IMG/VR virus record: IMGVR_UViG_3300027971_000029
Coordinates: 1 to 64,000 of that record
Length of the DNA stretch: 64,000 bases
Source of the DNA: a virus
Strand: one strand, 5' to 3'
The translations under genes were made by a program, and so were the position numbers. Positions 15,805 to 24,900 of this stretch are shown piece after piece. The first letter of the stretch is position 1. Every line of letters begins with the position of its first letter. The notes beneath the pieces were generated by a model that was not told where the DNA came from, did not search any database, and saw only the letters and a list, made by a program, of their open reading frames with translations.

Positions 15805-17579
15805 AGTTCTGCACTCCATCCAAGATAAACAGAAGTGGCGCCAGCCCTAAGTCCGACTCCTTGACCTGCCGTAAGCCCCGAAGCTACAGTACATTCAACC
15901 CTTGCAGTATTTGTAGAAGCAGTTGTAAAAGCTGGCACAGAAGATAGAACAGCCGCAGATGCCGCAAAAACTAATTGATAATTACCAGCAGTTCCAGATT
16001 GTTCTAATGCGGTAGGATTGGAACGCATTGTTACAGGGAATGGAATACTAATTGCGCCAACTGTACTGGAAACACACCAACCAACACCCATTAAATCACT
16101 GGATGAGTTTACCGTTTGTTTATAGTAGTACCTCTGACAAAGCGCCAACTCAGTACCAAATGGTCGATAATCGAATGCTGTGGCTATGCTACCCTTTTCT
16201 AGCTGTACGCCTGTGATGTAGAAAGTAGCGCCGTTTGTTGCCACAAAATTGGTTGCACCTGTAGCGGCATAGTGAGCGTTGGTTGTCCAGGCGCCAGCAG
16301 TTCCTATATTATAAGTAGAACCTGTACCTAAATTAAATAACACTTGAGGCCCACGACCGTTTGTAGAATTCCATGTGCCTATAGTTGGTCCTGCAATCGT
16401 TACAGTTTTTTGTTCCCATGTATTTGCTGATGAGATTGTGTATGTAAAAGGATAAAACGCAGTACCAGCGGCACCTTCAATTATGCTGCCACCAAATGTT
16501 CCGGTCAACGAACTACGAACCCAAAAAGAAAATGTGACTGTTTGAGCGCCAGAAGCGCCCCAGCCTAAGTCGGCAATGTTGTAACCTTCAATGAATTGTT
16601 GAATGCCAATTACATCAGTTGCCGCCACCGAATATGCAGAAGTTGAAGTAACACCAAGATAGTATTTGTATCCTGTTGGCGGCGTAACCGAGTTCACATT
16701 TTGCTGAACATTGAACCGTGCGGCTCCAGAGTTGTTTTGCACAGTCCAACGGTCAACCGTGTACACCCCAGTAGTTCCACTGACACTCGCACCCGCATTC
16801 CTTTGGTCAATCACCATCGCACCATTAATGATACGGTTCTTAAATCCAAAATCATTTGGTGCATTGATTGCACCAACAAGAGTTCCGTAAATGTTATTAT
16901 ATGTTGCTGTTGGTGAACCTATGTTCGATGTTGCATTAGCAGATGGAACAATAGCGGCAGTTGTTAATGTGCCAATAATTGTCGGTTGACTAATATTTGA
17001 ATTTGCAGCCAGCACTGTTATTGTGCTTGTTGTTCTGAAACCTAAATGACGGATGTGTACATTTGCATTCAATGGAGGTGCAGATGTAAATGTGATTGTT
17101 GTGCCAGATGTTGTATAGTGTGCAGGTGCTCTTTGAACAACACCATCGACAGTAACAAATACTGTGTTTGCATCAGCAGGCGGTTCTGATAATCCGTATG
17201 AAGACACATTACCATTTGCAGTGTAATTGTCTGTAGTAAAAACACGAATATTATTTGCTAACTTAGAATATGTGATAGAACCATCTGGCAATGAAACTTG
17301 AGCAGATGACTGATAGTTTCTGTAAACAACATAGACATTGTTTGTACCAGTTGGTGGTGCTTCTGTGAATATCAAAGAGTTACCATTGACAGTGTATGCT
17401 GTTATTGGTTCTTGTTGAATGTTCTCAACAAAGACTTCAAGGTCAGTTGCGAAATTAACTGAGCGAGTTAGTGTGAATGCTGTTGTTGAATTGTTACCAG
17501 AGAATCGTTCAGCATCCGTTGGTATCGGAGAAGAACGGCTTATATCCCACGGTAAATTATTATTTCCTAAGTATGACAT
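15801..17579 (-). CDS. Tail fibre, family B, copy 2 (with longer N-terminal part)
   Basis: This 592-residue fibre has a family B C-terminal half: FKNRIINGAMVIDQRNAG at about 248-265, FWVRSSLTGTFGGS and GVQLEKGSIATAFDYRPFG. The extra N-terminal 240 residues contain repeats of the VFTEAPPTGTNNVYVVYR / ITFTSAPPLNANVHIRHLG kind. An ATAAATA box ends five bases before the ATG and I see no ribosome site, as at 14484. The tiny MYKL-type gene follows with an ATGA overlap. Confidence 0.75.
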   Translation of the reverse strand: MSYLGNNNLPWDISRSSPIPTDAERFSGNNSTTAFTLTRSVNFATDLEVFVENIQQEPITAYTVNGNSLIFTEAPPTGTNNVYVVYRNYQSSAQVSLPDGSITYSKLANNIRVFTTDNYTANGNVSSYGLSEPPADANTVFVTVDGVVQRAPAHYTTSGTTITFTSAPPLNANVHIRHLGFRTTSTITVLAANSNISQPTIIGTLTTAAIVPSANATSNIGSPTATYNNIYGTLVGAINAPNDFGFKNRIINGAMVIDQRNAGASVSGTTGVYTVDRWTVQNNSGAARFNVQQNVNSVTPPTGYKYYLGVTSTSAYSVAATDVIGIQQFIEGYNIADLGWGASGAQTVTFSFWVRSSLTGTFGGSIIEGAAGTAFYPFTYTISSANTWEQKTVTIAGPTIGTWNSTNGRGPQVLFNLGTGSTYNIGTAGAWTTNAHYAATGATNFVATNGATFYITGVQLEKGSIATAFDYRPFGTELALCQRYYYKQTVNSSSDLMGVGWCVSSTVGAISIPFPVTMRSNPTALEQSGTAGNYQLVFAASAAVLSSVPAFTTASTNTARVECTVASGLTAGQGVGLRAGATSVYLGWSAEL

Positions 17580-17587
17580 AATTGTAT

Positions 17588-17746
17588 TTATTCGTCCGCA
17601 GGTAGAGGTTCGTTGCCTTCAGCAAGCCATTTGAGATATGCTTGGTAGTCTGTGTTGGCTGGGTCAAATGGAATACAAGCATTATCAGACAATCGAATCA
17701 CATCTTGTACTTGATTGTTTATAGGATTTTTAAAAAGTTTATACAT
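17588..17746 (-). CDS. MYKL-type tiny fibre-associated protein, copy 3
   Basis: This 52-residue protein reads [19 protein letters not shown], then [20 protein letters not shown] and ends [10 protein letters not shown]. It starts next to the stop of the family B fibre at 17747-18790 (TAA then ATG, with GGAGAT before). It is the closest match to copy 1. Confidence 0.72.
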   Translation of the reverse strand: MYKLFKNPINNQVQDVIRLSDNACIPFDPANTDYQAYLKWLAEGNEPLPADE

Positions 17747-18790
17747 TTACATCTCCGCTGTAGCAACTATTGGAGCAATGATATATGGTCTAGCTGTTGC
17801 TGTAAAACCAGTAGCACAAACTGTTCCTTCAATACTTGATGTACTAAATGTTGGTGTCCATGCTTGACCACCTTCAGAATTACCAGTTCCAGAAGTTATT
17901 GTTGGGGTTGCTCTCTTTGTAACTTTAAAAGGAATATAAAATCTTGCATTATCAGCACTACCATTATCAATGTAAACAGTTTGAGAAGCAACAATTTCAT
18001 AATATCTTTGGCACAATTGTAACTCAGCACCATATGAGCGATATTCAAAAGATGATGCAGTTGAACCTCTTTCCAACTGTACTCCTGTGATGTAGAATGT
18101 GGCGCCGTTTGTGCCTACTACGCTTGTTGCGCCTGTTGCGCTTCTATAATCACCAGCCGCCCATGCTCCAGCCGTTCCGCTAAAAGTAGAGCCTACACCC
18201 AATCCAAAATTAACATAAACCCCAATCCCATTAGTTGCCCCCGCCCAAGTTCCAGTAGTATCACCAGCAATTGTTATGCTGATTGTTGTCCATGTATTTG
18301 CTGAAGAGATGGTGTATGTAAAAGGATATGACCTATTAAAACTTGACCCATTTCCTAAACTTCCACCAAAAGTTCCAGTAAGTGATGAATAAACTCTAAA
18401 AGATAATGTAACTGTCTGTGCGTTTGCAGTACCCCAAGCTAAATCTGCAAAATTAAACCCTTCAATTGCTTGAATAAATGTGTAAATACTCCCAGCAACT
18501 ATTGAAAATGCGGATTGTGATGTTATTCCATAGTAGTTATTAAATCCCGTTGGGGGAGTTACCGAGCCAGCATTTTGTTGCCCAACAACTTTACCAGTTG
18601 TCGGGTATTGAACAACTTGCCATCTGTCAACCACATAACCACTAATAGTATTTGTTGTTGCCGCACCAGCATTTCTCTGGTCAATCACCATGGCGCCATT
18701 GATGATGCGATTTTTAAATTCAGTCCAACCACCAGATTGTACTGAGCCGTCTGCGAATACTATACTATCGCCACCGTATGATACACTCAT
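17747..18790 (-). CDS. Tail fibre, family B, copy 3
   Basis: This 347-residue fibre is the third family B member: FKNRIINGAMVIDQRNAG at about 24-41, YVVDRWQVVQ, SLTGTFGGSLGNG and GVQLERGSTASSFEYRSYG. The C-terminal region is a beta-rich head. DNA near 18670-18720 is nearly identical to the matching parts of the other two family B genes, so homologous recombination between them is plausible. Confidence 0.75.
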   Translation of the reverse strand: MSVSYGGDSIVFADGSVQSGGWTEFKNRIINGAMVIDQRNAGAATTNTISGYVVDRWQVVQYPTTGKVVGQQNAGSVTPPTGFNNYYGITSQSAFSIVAGSIYTFIQAIEGFNFADLAWGTANAQTVTLSFRVYSSLTGTFGGSLGNGSSFNRSYPFTYTISSANTWTTISITIAGDTTGTWAGATNGIGVYVNFGLGVGSTFSGTAGAWAAGDYRSATGATSVVGTNGATFYITGVQLERGSTASSFEYRSYGAELQLCQRYYEIVASQTVYIDNGSADNARFYIPFKVTKRATPTITSGTGNSEGGQAWTPTFSTSSIEGTVCATGFTATARPYIIAPIVATAEM

Positions 18791-18793
18791 TTG

Positions 18794-19054
18794 TTATACC
18801 TTTGGATATTTGTCTTTAACTGTTTTAATCTGTGCTTTCCATGCATCAAGACCACCGTGATATAGAGTATCTAGTTGGTCTGGAATGGAAGGGTATTCTG
18901 CGGCTCTTTGATACTTGTATGCGTTAGGGTCGACCCAAGCATTGACGGCAGTCATATCAATTTCAATTTTGTTACCTTGAGCATCAAATGCGCCTGTGCC
19001 ATCATCAATCGTAACAACTTGTGGATAAAGAGCATATATTGCTTTGTGGTTCAT
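18794..19054 (-). CDS. XkdW-like small fibre-associated protein, copy 3
   Basis: This 86-residue copy reads MNHKAIYALYPQVVTIDD, then WVDPNAYKYQRAAEYPSIPD and VKDKYPKV. It overlaps the fibre stop at 19051 (ATGA). It pairs with the family A fibre at 19051-19620. It is the most diverged copy in the middle third. Confidence 0.72.
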   Translation of the reverse strand: MNHKAIYALYPQVVTIDDGTGAFDAQGNKIEIDMTAVNAWVDPNAYKYQRAAEYPSIPDQLDTLYHGGLDAWKAQIKTVKDKYPKV

Positions 19055-19620
19055 GCCGCTATCTCCATGACTGTGATTGTTGATGTTGCTCTGGCCCCAT
19101 ACTGCGCCGAATCAGTATCACTATTATTTCTATTTACCCAAGCAGTATTACTTTGCACTGCCATTTGTAATTTGTATGTGGTTGCAGAGGTAGTTAATGG
19201 CGAATCTAAGAAAAACAATGGAAGTGAACCCGTGTGTGAAACATAGTCAGAATTTCCATAATACCAAGCAAAACTTACTTGCGCTCTTGAACCAGCAGAG
19301 TCACCAACACATATGGCGGTAGAATTTCTCATTAATCTAAAGAAATGTAATTGAGCACCAGATGTACCAACTGCTATATTAGCATTAATATAAATTTTAC
19401 TACTTGAACTTATTGGAGTAATAGAAACAGAAAGACCTGTAATATCAACAAAAGTGGGTGAAATTGATGCGGTTGAAAATGTATCCGTCTTTATTGATTG
19501 AACCACTTGTAACACTGCACCAGCACCAATTTTTGTAGAAGGTATGGCTGCGTTTGATAAACCAGAAATTGCACCATTACCAAAGGTCATGCTTCCGGTG
19601 CCGTCAAGAACTAATGCCAT
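19051..19620 (-). CDS. Tail fibre, family A, copy 3
   Basis: This 189-residue fibre has the family A core GAVLQVVQSIKTDTFST, then VSITPISSSSKIYINANI, LDSPLTTSATTYKLQM and a terminal ITVMEIAA. Its ATG shares one base with the previous stop (TAATG). The N-terminus (MALVLDGTGSMTFGNGAISG) is shorter than in copies 1 and 2. Confidence 0.75.
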   Translation of the reverse strand: MALVLDGTGSMTFGNGAISGLSNAAIPSTKIGAGAVLQVVQSIKTDTFSTASISPTFVDITGLSVSITPISSSSKIYINANIAVGTSGAQLHFFRLMRNSTAICVGDSAGSRAQVSFAWYYGNSDYVSHTGSLPLFFLDSPLTTSATTYKLQMAVQSNTAWVNRNNSDTDSAQYGARATSTITVMEIAA

Positions 19621-19892
19621 TATGATACTCCCTTTGGATATTTGTCCTTGACTGCTTTAATCTGTGCCGCTATCTCAGCGGGAAATACTCCAGCTTTATA
19701 TAGAGCATCTAATTGGTCACCTATAGGCGGATATTCTCTAGCACGAAGTTGTTTGTATGCATTGGCATCAATGTAAGCCTCAACTGCGGCTTCATTGTAT
19801 TCAACAATCTTTTCATCTTTGTCGTATGCAACATCACCACGGATTGAGACCACGGTAGGATTGAGTTTATAAATTACATCATGTTTGTTCAT
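19620..19892 (-). CDS. XkdW-like small fibre-associated protein, copy 4
   Basis: This 90-residue paralogue reads MNKHDVIYKLNPTVVSIRGD, then YIDANAYKQLRAREYPPIGD, QLDALYKAGVFPAEI and KDKYPKGVS. It overlaps the stop of the family A fibre at 19889-20434 (ATGA). It has the fullest form of the family consensus. Confidence 0.75.
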   Translation of the reverse strand: MNKHDVIYKLNPTVVSIRGDVAYDKDEKIVEYNEAAVEAYIDANAYKQLRAREYPPIGDQLDALYKAGVFPAEIAAQIKAVKDKYPKGVS

Positions 19893-20434
19893 ACGGCCAC
19901 CTCTATCAAAGTAATATATGTGGGCATGGAATCTACATGTGTTCTAACAGTATTACCACTGCCTGCTTTGTTATACAGTGTATATGTAGTAGCAGAAGTG
20001 GTAGCTGGAGAATCTAAAATTTGAAAGTTTATGGTTGTCAAATAATCAGAACTATTATTATTAATATAACCACCAGGATTTCCACTACCACCAGCAATGT
20101 TTGTGCTTCCACGATAAAGTGTAAGATAATGCCATTGGTTACTTCCATTACCACAAGTTACAGACACTTGAGCCAAAATTTTACTTGTAGAAAAAGTTGG
20201 CGTAATAGTGGCAGCGGCTAGTGTAGAAACATATGAAGTTGATGTTGTACTTTGTGCAGTGGAATATACTGCTTGAACCACTTGCAATACTGAACCTGTA
20301 CCTCTGTATGTCAATCCATTTGATGTTATCTTATTAACCAAAACACCATTCTGTTGAATTGTGAGGTCACCAGAACCATCACCATAAAATGTTGAACCAA
20401 GAACACCCGTGGTTGTTGTATTAATTAATGCCAT
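19889..20434 (-). CDS. Tail fibre, family A, copy 4
   Basis: This 181-residue fibre opens with MALINTTTTGVLGSTFYGDG, carries GTGSVLQVVQAVYSTAQS and ATITPTFSTSKILAQVSV, and ends ITLIEVAV. It ends at an ATGA overlap with the XkdW-like copy 4. It is the first member of the fibre array in transcription order and probably a short terminal fibre subunit. Confidence 0.73.
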   Translation of the reverse strand: MALINTTTTGVLGSTFYGDGSGDLTIQQNGVLVNKITSNGLTYRGTGSVLQVVQAVYSTAQSTTSTSYVSTLAAATITPTFSTSKILAQVSVTCGNGSNQWHYLTLYRGSTNIAGGSGNPGGYINNNSSDYLTTINFQILDSPATTSATTYTLYNKAGSGNTVRTHVDSMPTYITLIEVAV

Positions 20435-20435
20435 T

Positions 20436-20651
20436 TTATAGAACCACCCATTTCTGACCTGTCGGTACTGTAACTGATTTACCAGTTAGAATCGTAACTG
20501 GACCAACAGAGTAACCATTGTTTCCTGTTGTGAATGTATAATTGTTGTAAATGGTGTTTGCACTTTCAATAATAGCGACTCCAAGTTGCATGGCAGTATT
20601 AGCACCGCCACCAGCACCAAATAAGCCGCCTTGGACACGAGTTAGAGCCAT
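20436..20651 (-). CDS. Small virion-associated protein
   Basis: This 71-residue protein (MALTRVQGGLFGAGGGANT, then YTFTTGNNGYSVGPVTILTG and VPTGQKWVVL) resembles fibre-base modules in which a short glycine-rich N-terminus precedes a beta unit. It has GGTGG-rich upstream sequence and lies between the family A fibre and the 108-residue protein. It is probably structural. Confidence 0.55.
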   Translation of the reverse strand: MALTRVQGGLFGAGGGANTAMQLGVAIIESANTIYNNYTFTTGNNGYSVGPVTILTGKSVTVPTGQKWVVL

Positions 20652-20977
20652 TATGAAATCTCCAACAAACTTGCGATTACATCGACAGAGCCATTGGCGC
20701 TGGTTGTGATTTTTAAAACATCGGCGGCTTGCATAACAATTTTCTGGTCACCACCAACAGCAATAAGTGCAGAGCCACTCATAATTGGTGCATTTGCAAT
20801 AATCGTATAGTCTACTGCTGAACGAGTTATGAATGCGTTAGCAGTGACTGTTCCAGCAGACTTATTTGCGATTGAAAGACCAATCAGAGTTGTTGCTGTA
20901 GCAGAAGGGCAAGTGTATACAGTGTTACCACTTGTTACAATATTTGCCGATAAGTTGCTCTTAAAAGTATTTGCCAT
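20651..20977 (-). CDS. Small virion structural protein
   Basis: This 108-residue protein has SGNTVYTCPSATATTLIGLSI at about 16-36 and GSALIAVGGDQKIVMQAADV at about 68-87. It resembles small beta structural proteins found beside fibres in cyanophages and related phages. A TATAAATA box just upstream (20997-21004), a short leader and AGGA before the ATG mark it as the head of a late transcript. Confidence 0.6.
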   Translation of the reverse strand: MANTFKSNLSANIVTSGNTVYTCPSATATTLIGLSIANKSAGTVTANAFITRSAVDYTIIANAPIMSGSALIAVGGDQKIVMQAADVLKITTSANGSVDVIASLLEIS

Positions 20978-20996
20978 TTATTTTTCCTAGATATTC

Positions 20997-21004
20997 TATT
21001 TATA
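20997..21004 (-). promoter_or_regulatory. T4-type late promoter box TATAAATA
   Basis: This is a perfect minus-strand TATAAATA. It follows the stop of the gene at 21005 directly and precedes the ATG at 20977 by 19 bases, with AGGA in between. It would give a leader of about 14 bases and start the transcript for the fibre array. Confidence 0.75.
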
Positions 21005-21730
21005 TCATCCCAATGCAATTGCTAAGGCAATTGAACTACCATCTACAGTACTTATTGCAGAATAGATAGCAGTATTTGCCGCACCTACAAAACTTGTGAT
21101 GTTTGCAATATTTGCAGTTAGTGTGTTTGCGACAGTTGCATTGCTCATTGTGGTATTGCCTGTAACTGTCAGCGTATTTGCAAAGCTACCTGAACCAGAC
21201 ACAATCAAGTCATCAAACCCGATTGCATCTAATGTAATGTTACCAGATACAGTTAAGTTACCACCAATGACAACATCACTCGAAACATTCAAAGTTGTAC
21301 CTGAGCCAGTCAGGTTAACATTACCTTTGAATGTAGCAGTGTTCGACACATTCATTGTTTCGCCAGAACCTGTCGTATATATTGTTCTGCGAATATTGAT
21401 ATCGTTATTGACTGTTGCGGAATCGTTTACAAAGACATTCTTAGTGATTACTGCGCTATTAGCAACAAACAAAGCATTGGCTGAACCAGTAACATTCAGA
21501 ATTGAGATGTTACCGGTTGCAATTGTTGCAGCCGTATTGACTGTTAAATTACCACCAATGGTAGCATGGTTTGTGACATTTAAAGAAACACCTGTCTTTG
21601 TTAGGCGAAGTTCTGTACATGCAGTGAATGTTGGACCGTCTGTTAAGTTATTGGCCGCAGTAATCAGGCTCTGAGTAGCCGCAAGCCATTGAGCAAATGT
21701 ATTAGCATTTGTGATATAACTAATTGCCAT
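21005..21730 (-). CDS. Fibre/shaft-type virion protein ending in ALAIALG
   Basis: This 241-residue protein begins MAISYITNANTFAQWLAATQ, an N-terminus typical of T4-like marine fibre proteins. It continues in repeats such as NVTNHATIGGNLTVNTAATI and LNVSSDVVIGGNLTVSGNI, a beta-helix pattern. It ends SSIALAIALG. The last seven residues match the C-terminus of the protein at 3735-4193. It overlaps the previous gene by 11 bases. It is probably a shaft-like structural protein. Confidence 0.68.
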   Translation of the reverse strand: MAISYITNANTFAQWLAATQSLITAANNLTDGPTFTACTELRLTKTGVSLNVTNHATIGGNLTVNTAATIATGNISILNVTGSANALFVANSAVITKNVFVNDSATVNNDINIRRTIYTTGSGETMNVSNTATFKGNVNLTGSGTTLNVSSDVVIGGNLTVSGNITLDAIGFDDLIVSGSGSFANTLTVTGNTTMSNATVANTLTANIANITSFVGAANTAIYSAISTVDGSSIALAIALG

Positions 21731-21956
21731 TTGTGCCTCTCATAGCAATAACTTGCAATAATTGTTTAATCTCTTGCATATCTTCTTCTAGTTTTTGCAA
21801 ACGAGTTCTAGTGTCCTGTTGTTCATTCTTTTGAGCCAAAAGTCTTTTGCGAGTATTCTGAAATTGTTGGAGACCTTGTCTATCTGTATTTAGAACAGCT
21901 TGTGTAGACATGTCTCTAACATATTCAGTATTTTCTATTTTTACAAAATTTGTCAC
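21720..21956 (-). CDS. Small coiled-coil protein, GTG start
   Basis: This 78-residue protein opens MTNFVKIENTEYVRDMSTQA, then a helix rich in Gln/Arg/Lys/Glu (about 22-70), probably a coiled coil. The start is GTG (GTGA overlap with the 2053-codon gene), which is unusual here. The same type of small protein follows the large baseplate protein in marine T4-like phages. Function is unknown. Confidence 0.68.
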   Translation of the reverse strand: MTNFVKIENTEYVRDMSTQAVLNTDRQGLQQFQNTRKRLLAQKNEQQDTRTRLQKLEEDMQEIKQLLQVIAMRGTNGN

Positions 21957-24900
21957 GATAATGATGGTATAGCAATGACACGCAAGTCTTTGATTCTTGG
22001 TACTTTTGTAGAAGTAGTGTCGGTTGAAGTCATAACAATCTTAATGGCAAAATACTTGAATGATGTGAAACCATTACCATATCCAACTTTGTTAGAAGGT
22101 GTGCCTGCTGTTCCAGGCGCATATGTGTACTCTTTCAAGTCTTGCGCTGTGATAGACTTCAAGTTAGTGCCTGAAACCAATGTCATCAATTGGTAATTCT
22201 TTGAATCAAAAACATCGGTATCGTCAGCAGAAAGAATCTTGTAATAAACATAAATGTTTGCACTTGCTGGTTTGTATGCAGTAAACGACAGACGGAAGTC
22301 ACCAGCATCTAAACCATCAGCTAATGTTACTTTACGAGTTATATATCTTGCTCTTGCTGGACCACCAGATGGTTGGTCTTCGCCACTTGAAACTGCGGTT
22401 GCTTGAGTTGCTGATGGATTACCACCAGTGATTGTAACTGTTGGTGTGCTGGTATAACCAGAACCACCAGCATCAACAACAATACTTGAAACTTTACCAG
22501 CAGAGAATGTTGCATACGCATTAGCGCCTGCACCGCCACCGCCTGTGATTGATATCGAAACATTGCTGTTTGTGGTATAACCAAATCCTGGATTTGTTAT
22601 GATGATATCGGTATTAGCCAATGACAAATCATCAACATAGTTTTCAATTCCAAGCACACTCAATCTCTCAACATCAACAAGTGGAGAGATTTGTGTATTA
22701 TCAGAAGATAACAACAATCTGACTTTGAACGAGTTAGCATCAGATGTAAGAACACGGCGACCTAGTGTGTCATCAAAGAAAACATTTTCTTCAATGTTGA
22801 ATGAACGCATATTCTGACGCTCACCAGTTGAACTCAATGTTGTTGCATATTGTGTGCCAATCGATGTGTTTGGTAGAATTAAATTCTGTGATGTAACATA
22901 GAATGAGTCAACAGAAACATTTGATGTTGGCAAATCAGTTGAATCTAAACGGAACTCAACATTCGCTGTAACAGGGTCGTATTCTGCTCTCATAATACGG
23001 AACATCAAATCTTCTTCTTGAATTGCTGTCCAAGTAGATGAGTTTTGTGATTTGAAGAATGAACCAAGATATGGTTGAGTAGAAATAATTCTATCTGTGC
23101 CAACAAGTTTCTGACCAACTTCAGACACATAGACTTGATACTTGATAGAGTTGGCAATCAATACAACTGCATATTCAGTACCAGGCTGTAATGTCACAGG
23201 TCCATCAAATGTTACTGTGGTATACAATGCAGTGTCATCTAAAGGCTGTGTCAATGCAGGGTCAGAATATCTTGCTCTCATTGTCTCTTCAGAAACTTCT
23301 TTAATAGTATCTGGATTAACACTGATATCTGCATATGGCAGAATTTGTGAAGAATGTGGATAACCATTCACCACAGGGCGAATTTGAACTTGTACAGGAA
23401 TATCAGGGTCTTTTGTTTTGAACAATAGACGCACAGATGTAATTTGAACACCATTACCATATTGGCGTTGGTCAATAAAGAATGTCTGTGCTAATGGATC
23501 CCAATAGCCAACTCTAGCCCTACCAACAACTTGTTCACGAAGAACGGCATTTGAAGTTACTAATGTTCTATCATCTTGCAAATCGGTTCTCTTAATTACT
23601 GGAACACGAGTAGAAACAATTGTTGATTCTGTTGTCTGCAATAGACCTTGTGCATAGTATGTTGCATCACCATTTGTTGATGAAGAAGCCAATGCACCTG
23701 ATGTTGTGTCAGTGAGTCTGAATACTCTTTCACCAGTTCTGAATCTTGTATCAGTATTACTTGGAATAATGAACACACCAGAAACTTCACCTCTTCTATC
23801 AGAGTCAATTGTGCCGATAGAATATGTTGAAGTAGCGTCAGGTGTTGTTGTCCAATTTGAAGAAACTGTCGCTACTCTTGTAGTTACATTATATGAAGAG
23901 ATTGTTCTCTCTTGGCCAATTCCAGTTCCTGAAGTCACATAGATTGACTTACCAACATAGTTTGTATTTGCTATAGATGTGTTAGCTGTTGTATTGCTAT
24001 TTAATACATGGAAGTCTAAACTAATTGTGCTTGATGTTGCGGCATTCGCTTGACCAGAATAGTGAACAAATCCAGAGATGCGAGTATTAGCACCAGATGT
24101 TGCACCAATCAAGAAAGTAGCATTGCTTGTAACGATACGAACATTACCAACATTTGCATCATCGCCTGTTGAAATATTAACTACGCTTACATTTGTGACA
24201 GTAGCTTCATTGCGGTTCAATACGACAATAGCAGATGCTAAATTTTTGCTTGTTGCAGGTTCGTAAATTCTTACTGCTTCACCATTTTGATATGTGTCAA
24301 TGTATGCGGCAGTATTGCTAGAAACAACAATCTTGTTTGTTTTGTTTAGATAAGATTGAACCGCTTCACCATCAAAGAATCCATATAGTGATGTATTAGG
24401 TTTGAAACCTTTACCAACAAAGACAAGACCACGGGCACGAATGTATGGAATGATAGAAACATCAATAACACGATTACCAATATTCTTAGTGATTGTATCT
24501 GTCGAGAATTGTGTTCTAACACCGGTTCTTGATTGTTTTGTTGTTACATCAGCAACAGTTCTCTTAACAACATCTTCATACACTTCAACATAGTGACCTA
24601 AAGGTCCTAACCAACCTCTGTCTGCCGGAACTACTGTTTCATCTCTTTGATTCGTGATAGATGTTGAAAGAGTCTGCCATGAATTCCAATGAGCACCAAA
24701 AGTTTCAGGTGCAGATTTTTCAACTGTCTGAGCCAAGGCTGCCCAAGCATCATTGTCACCTTCAAGGTTAACAAGAACATCAGGCTTCTGGTCGGTGTCA
24801 ACCCAATTGTCAGATGATGGATCAAGTGAAATTGAGCCGATAAAAGATACAGCATTGAATGGGTTTACATTAACTGCTTTTGATGAGAATGGTTGGTCAA

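Noticed and set aside
21096-21674. Plus-strand open frame of 192 codons opposite the shaft gene
   Set aside because: It is a shadow of a repetitive beta protein with no start signal.
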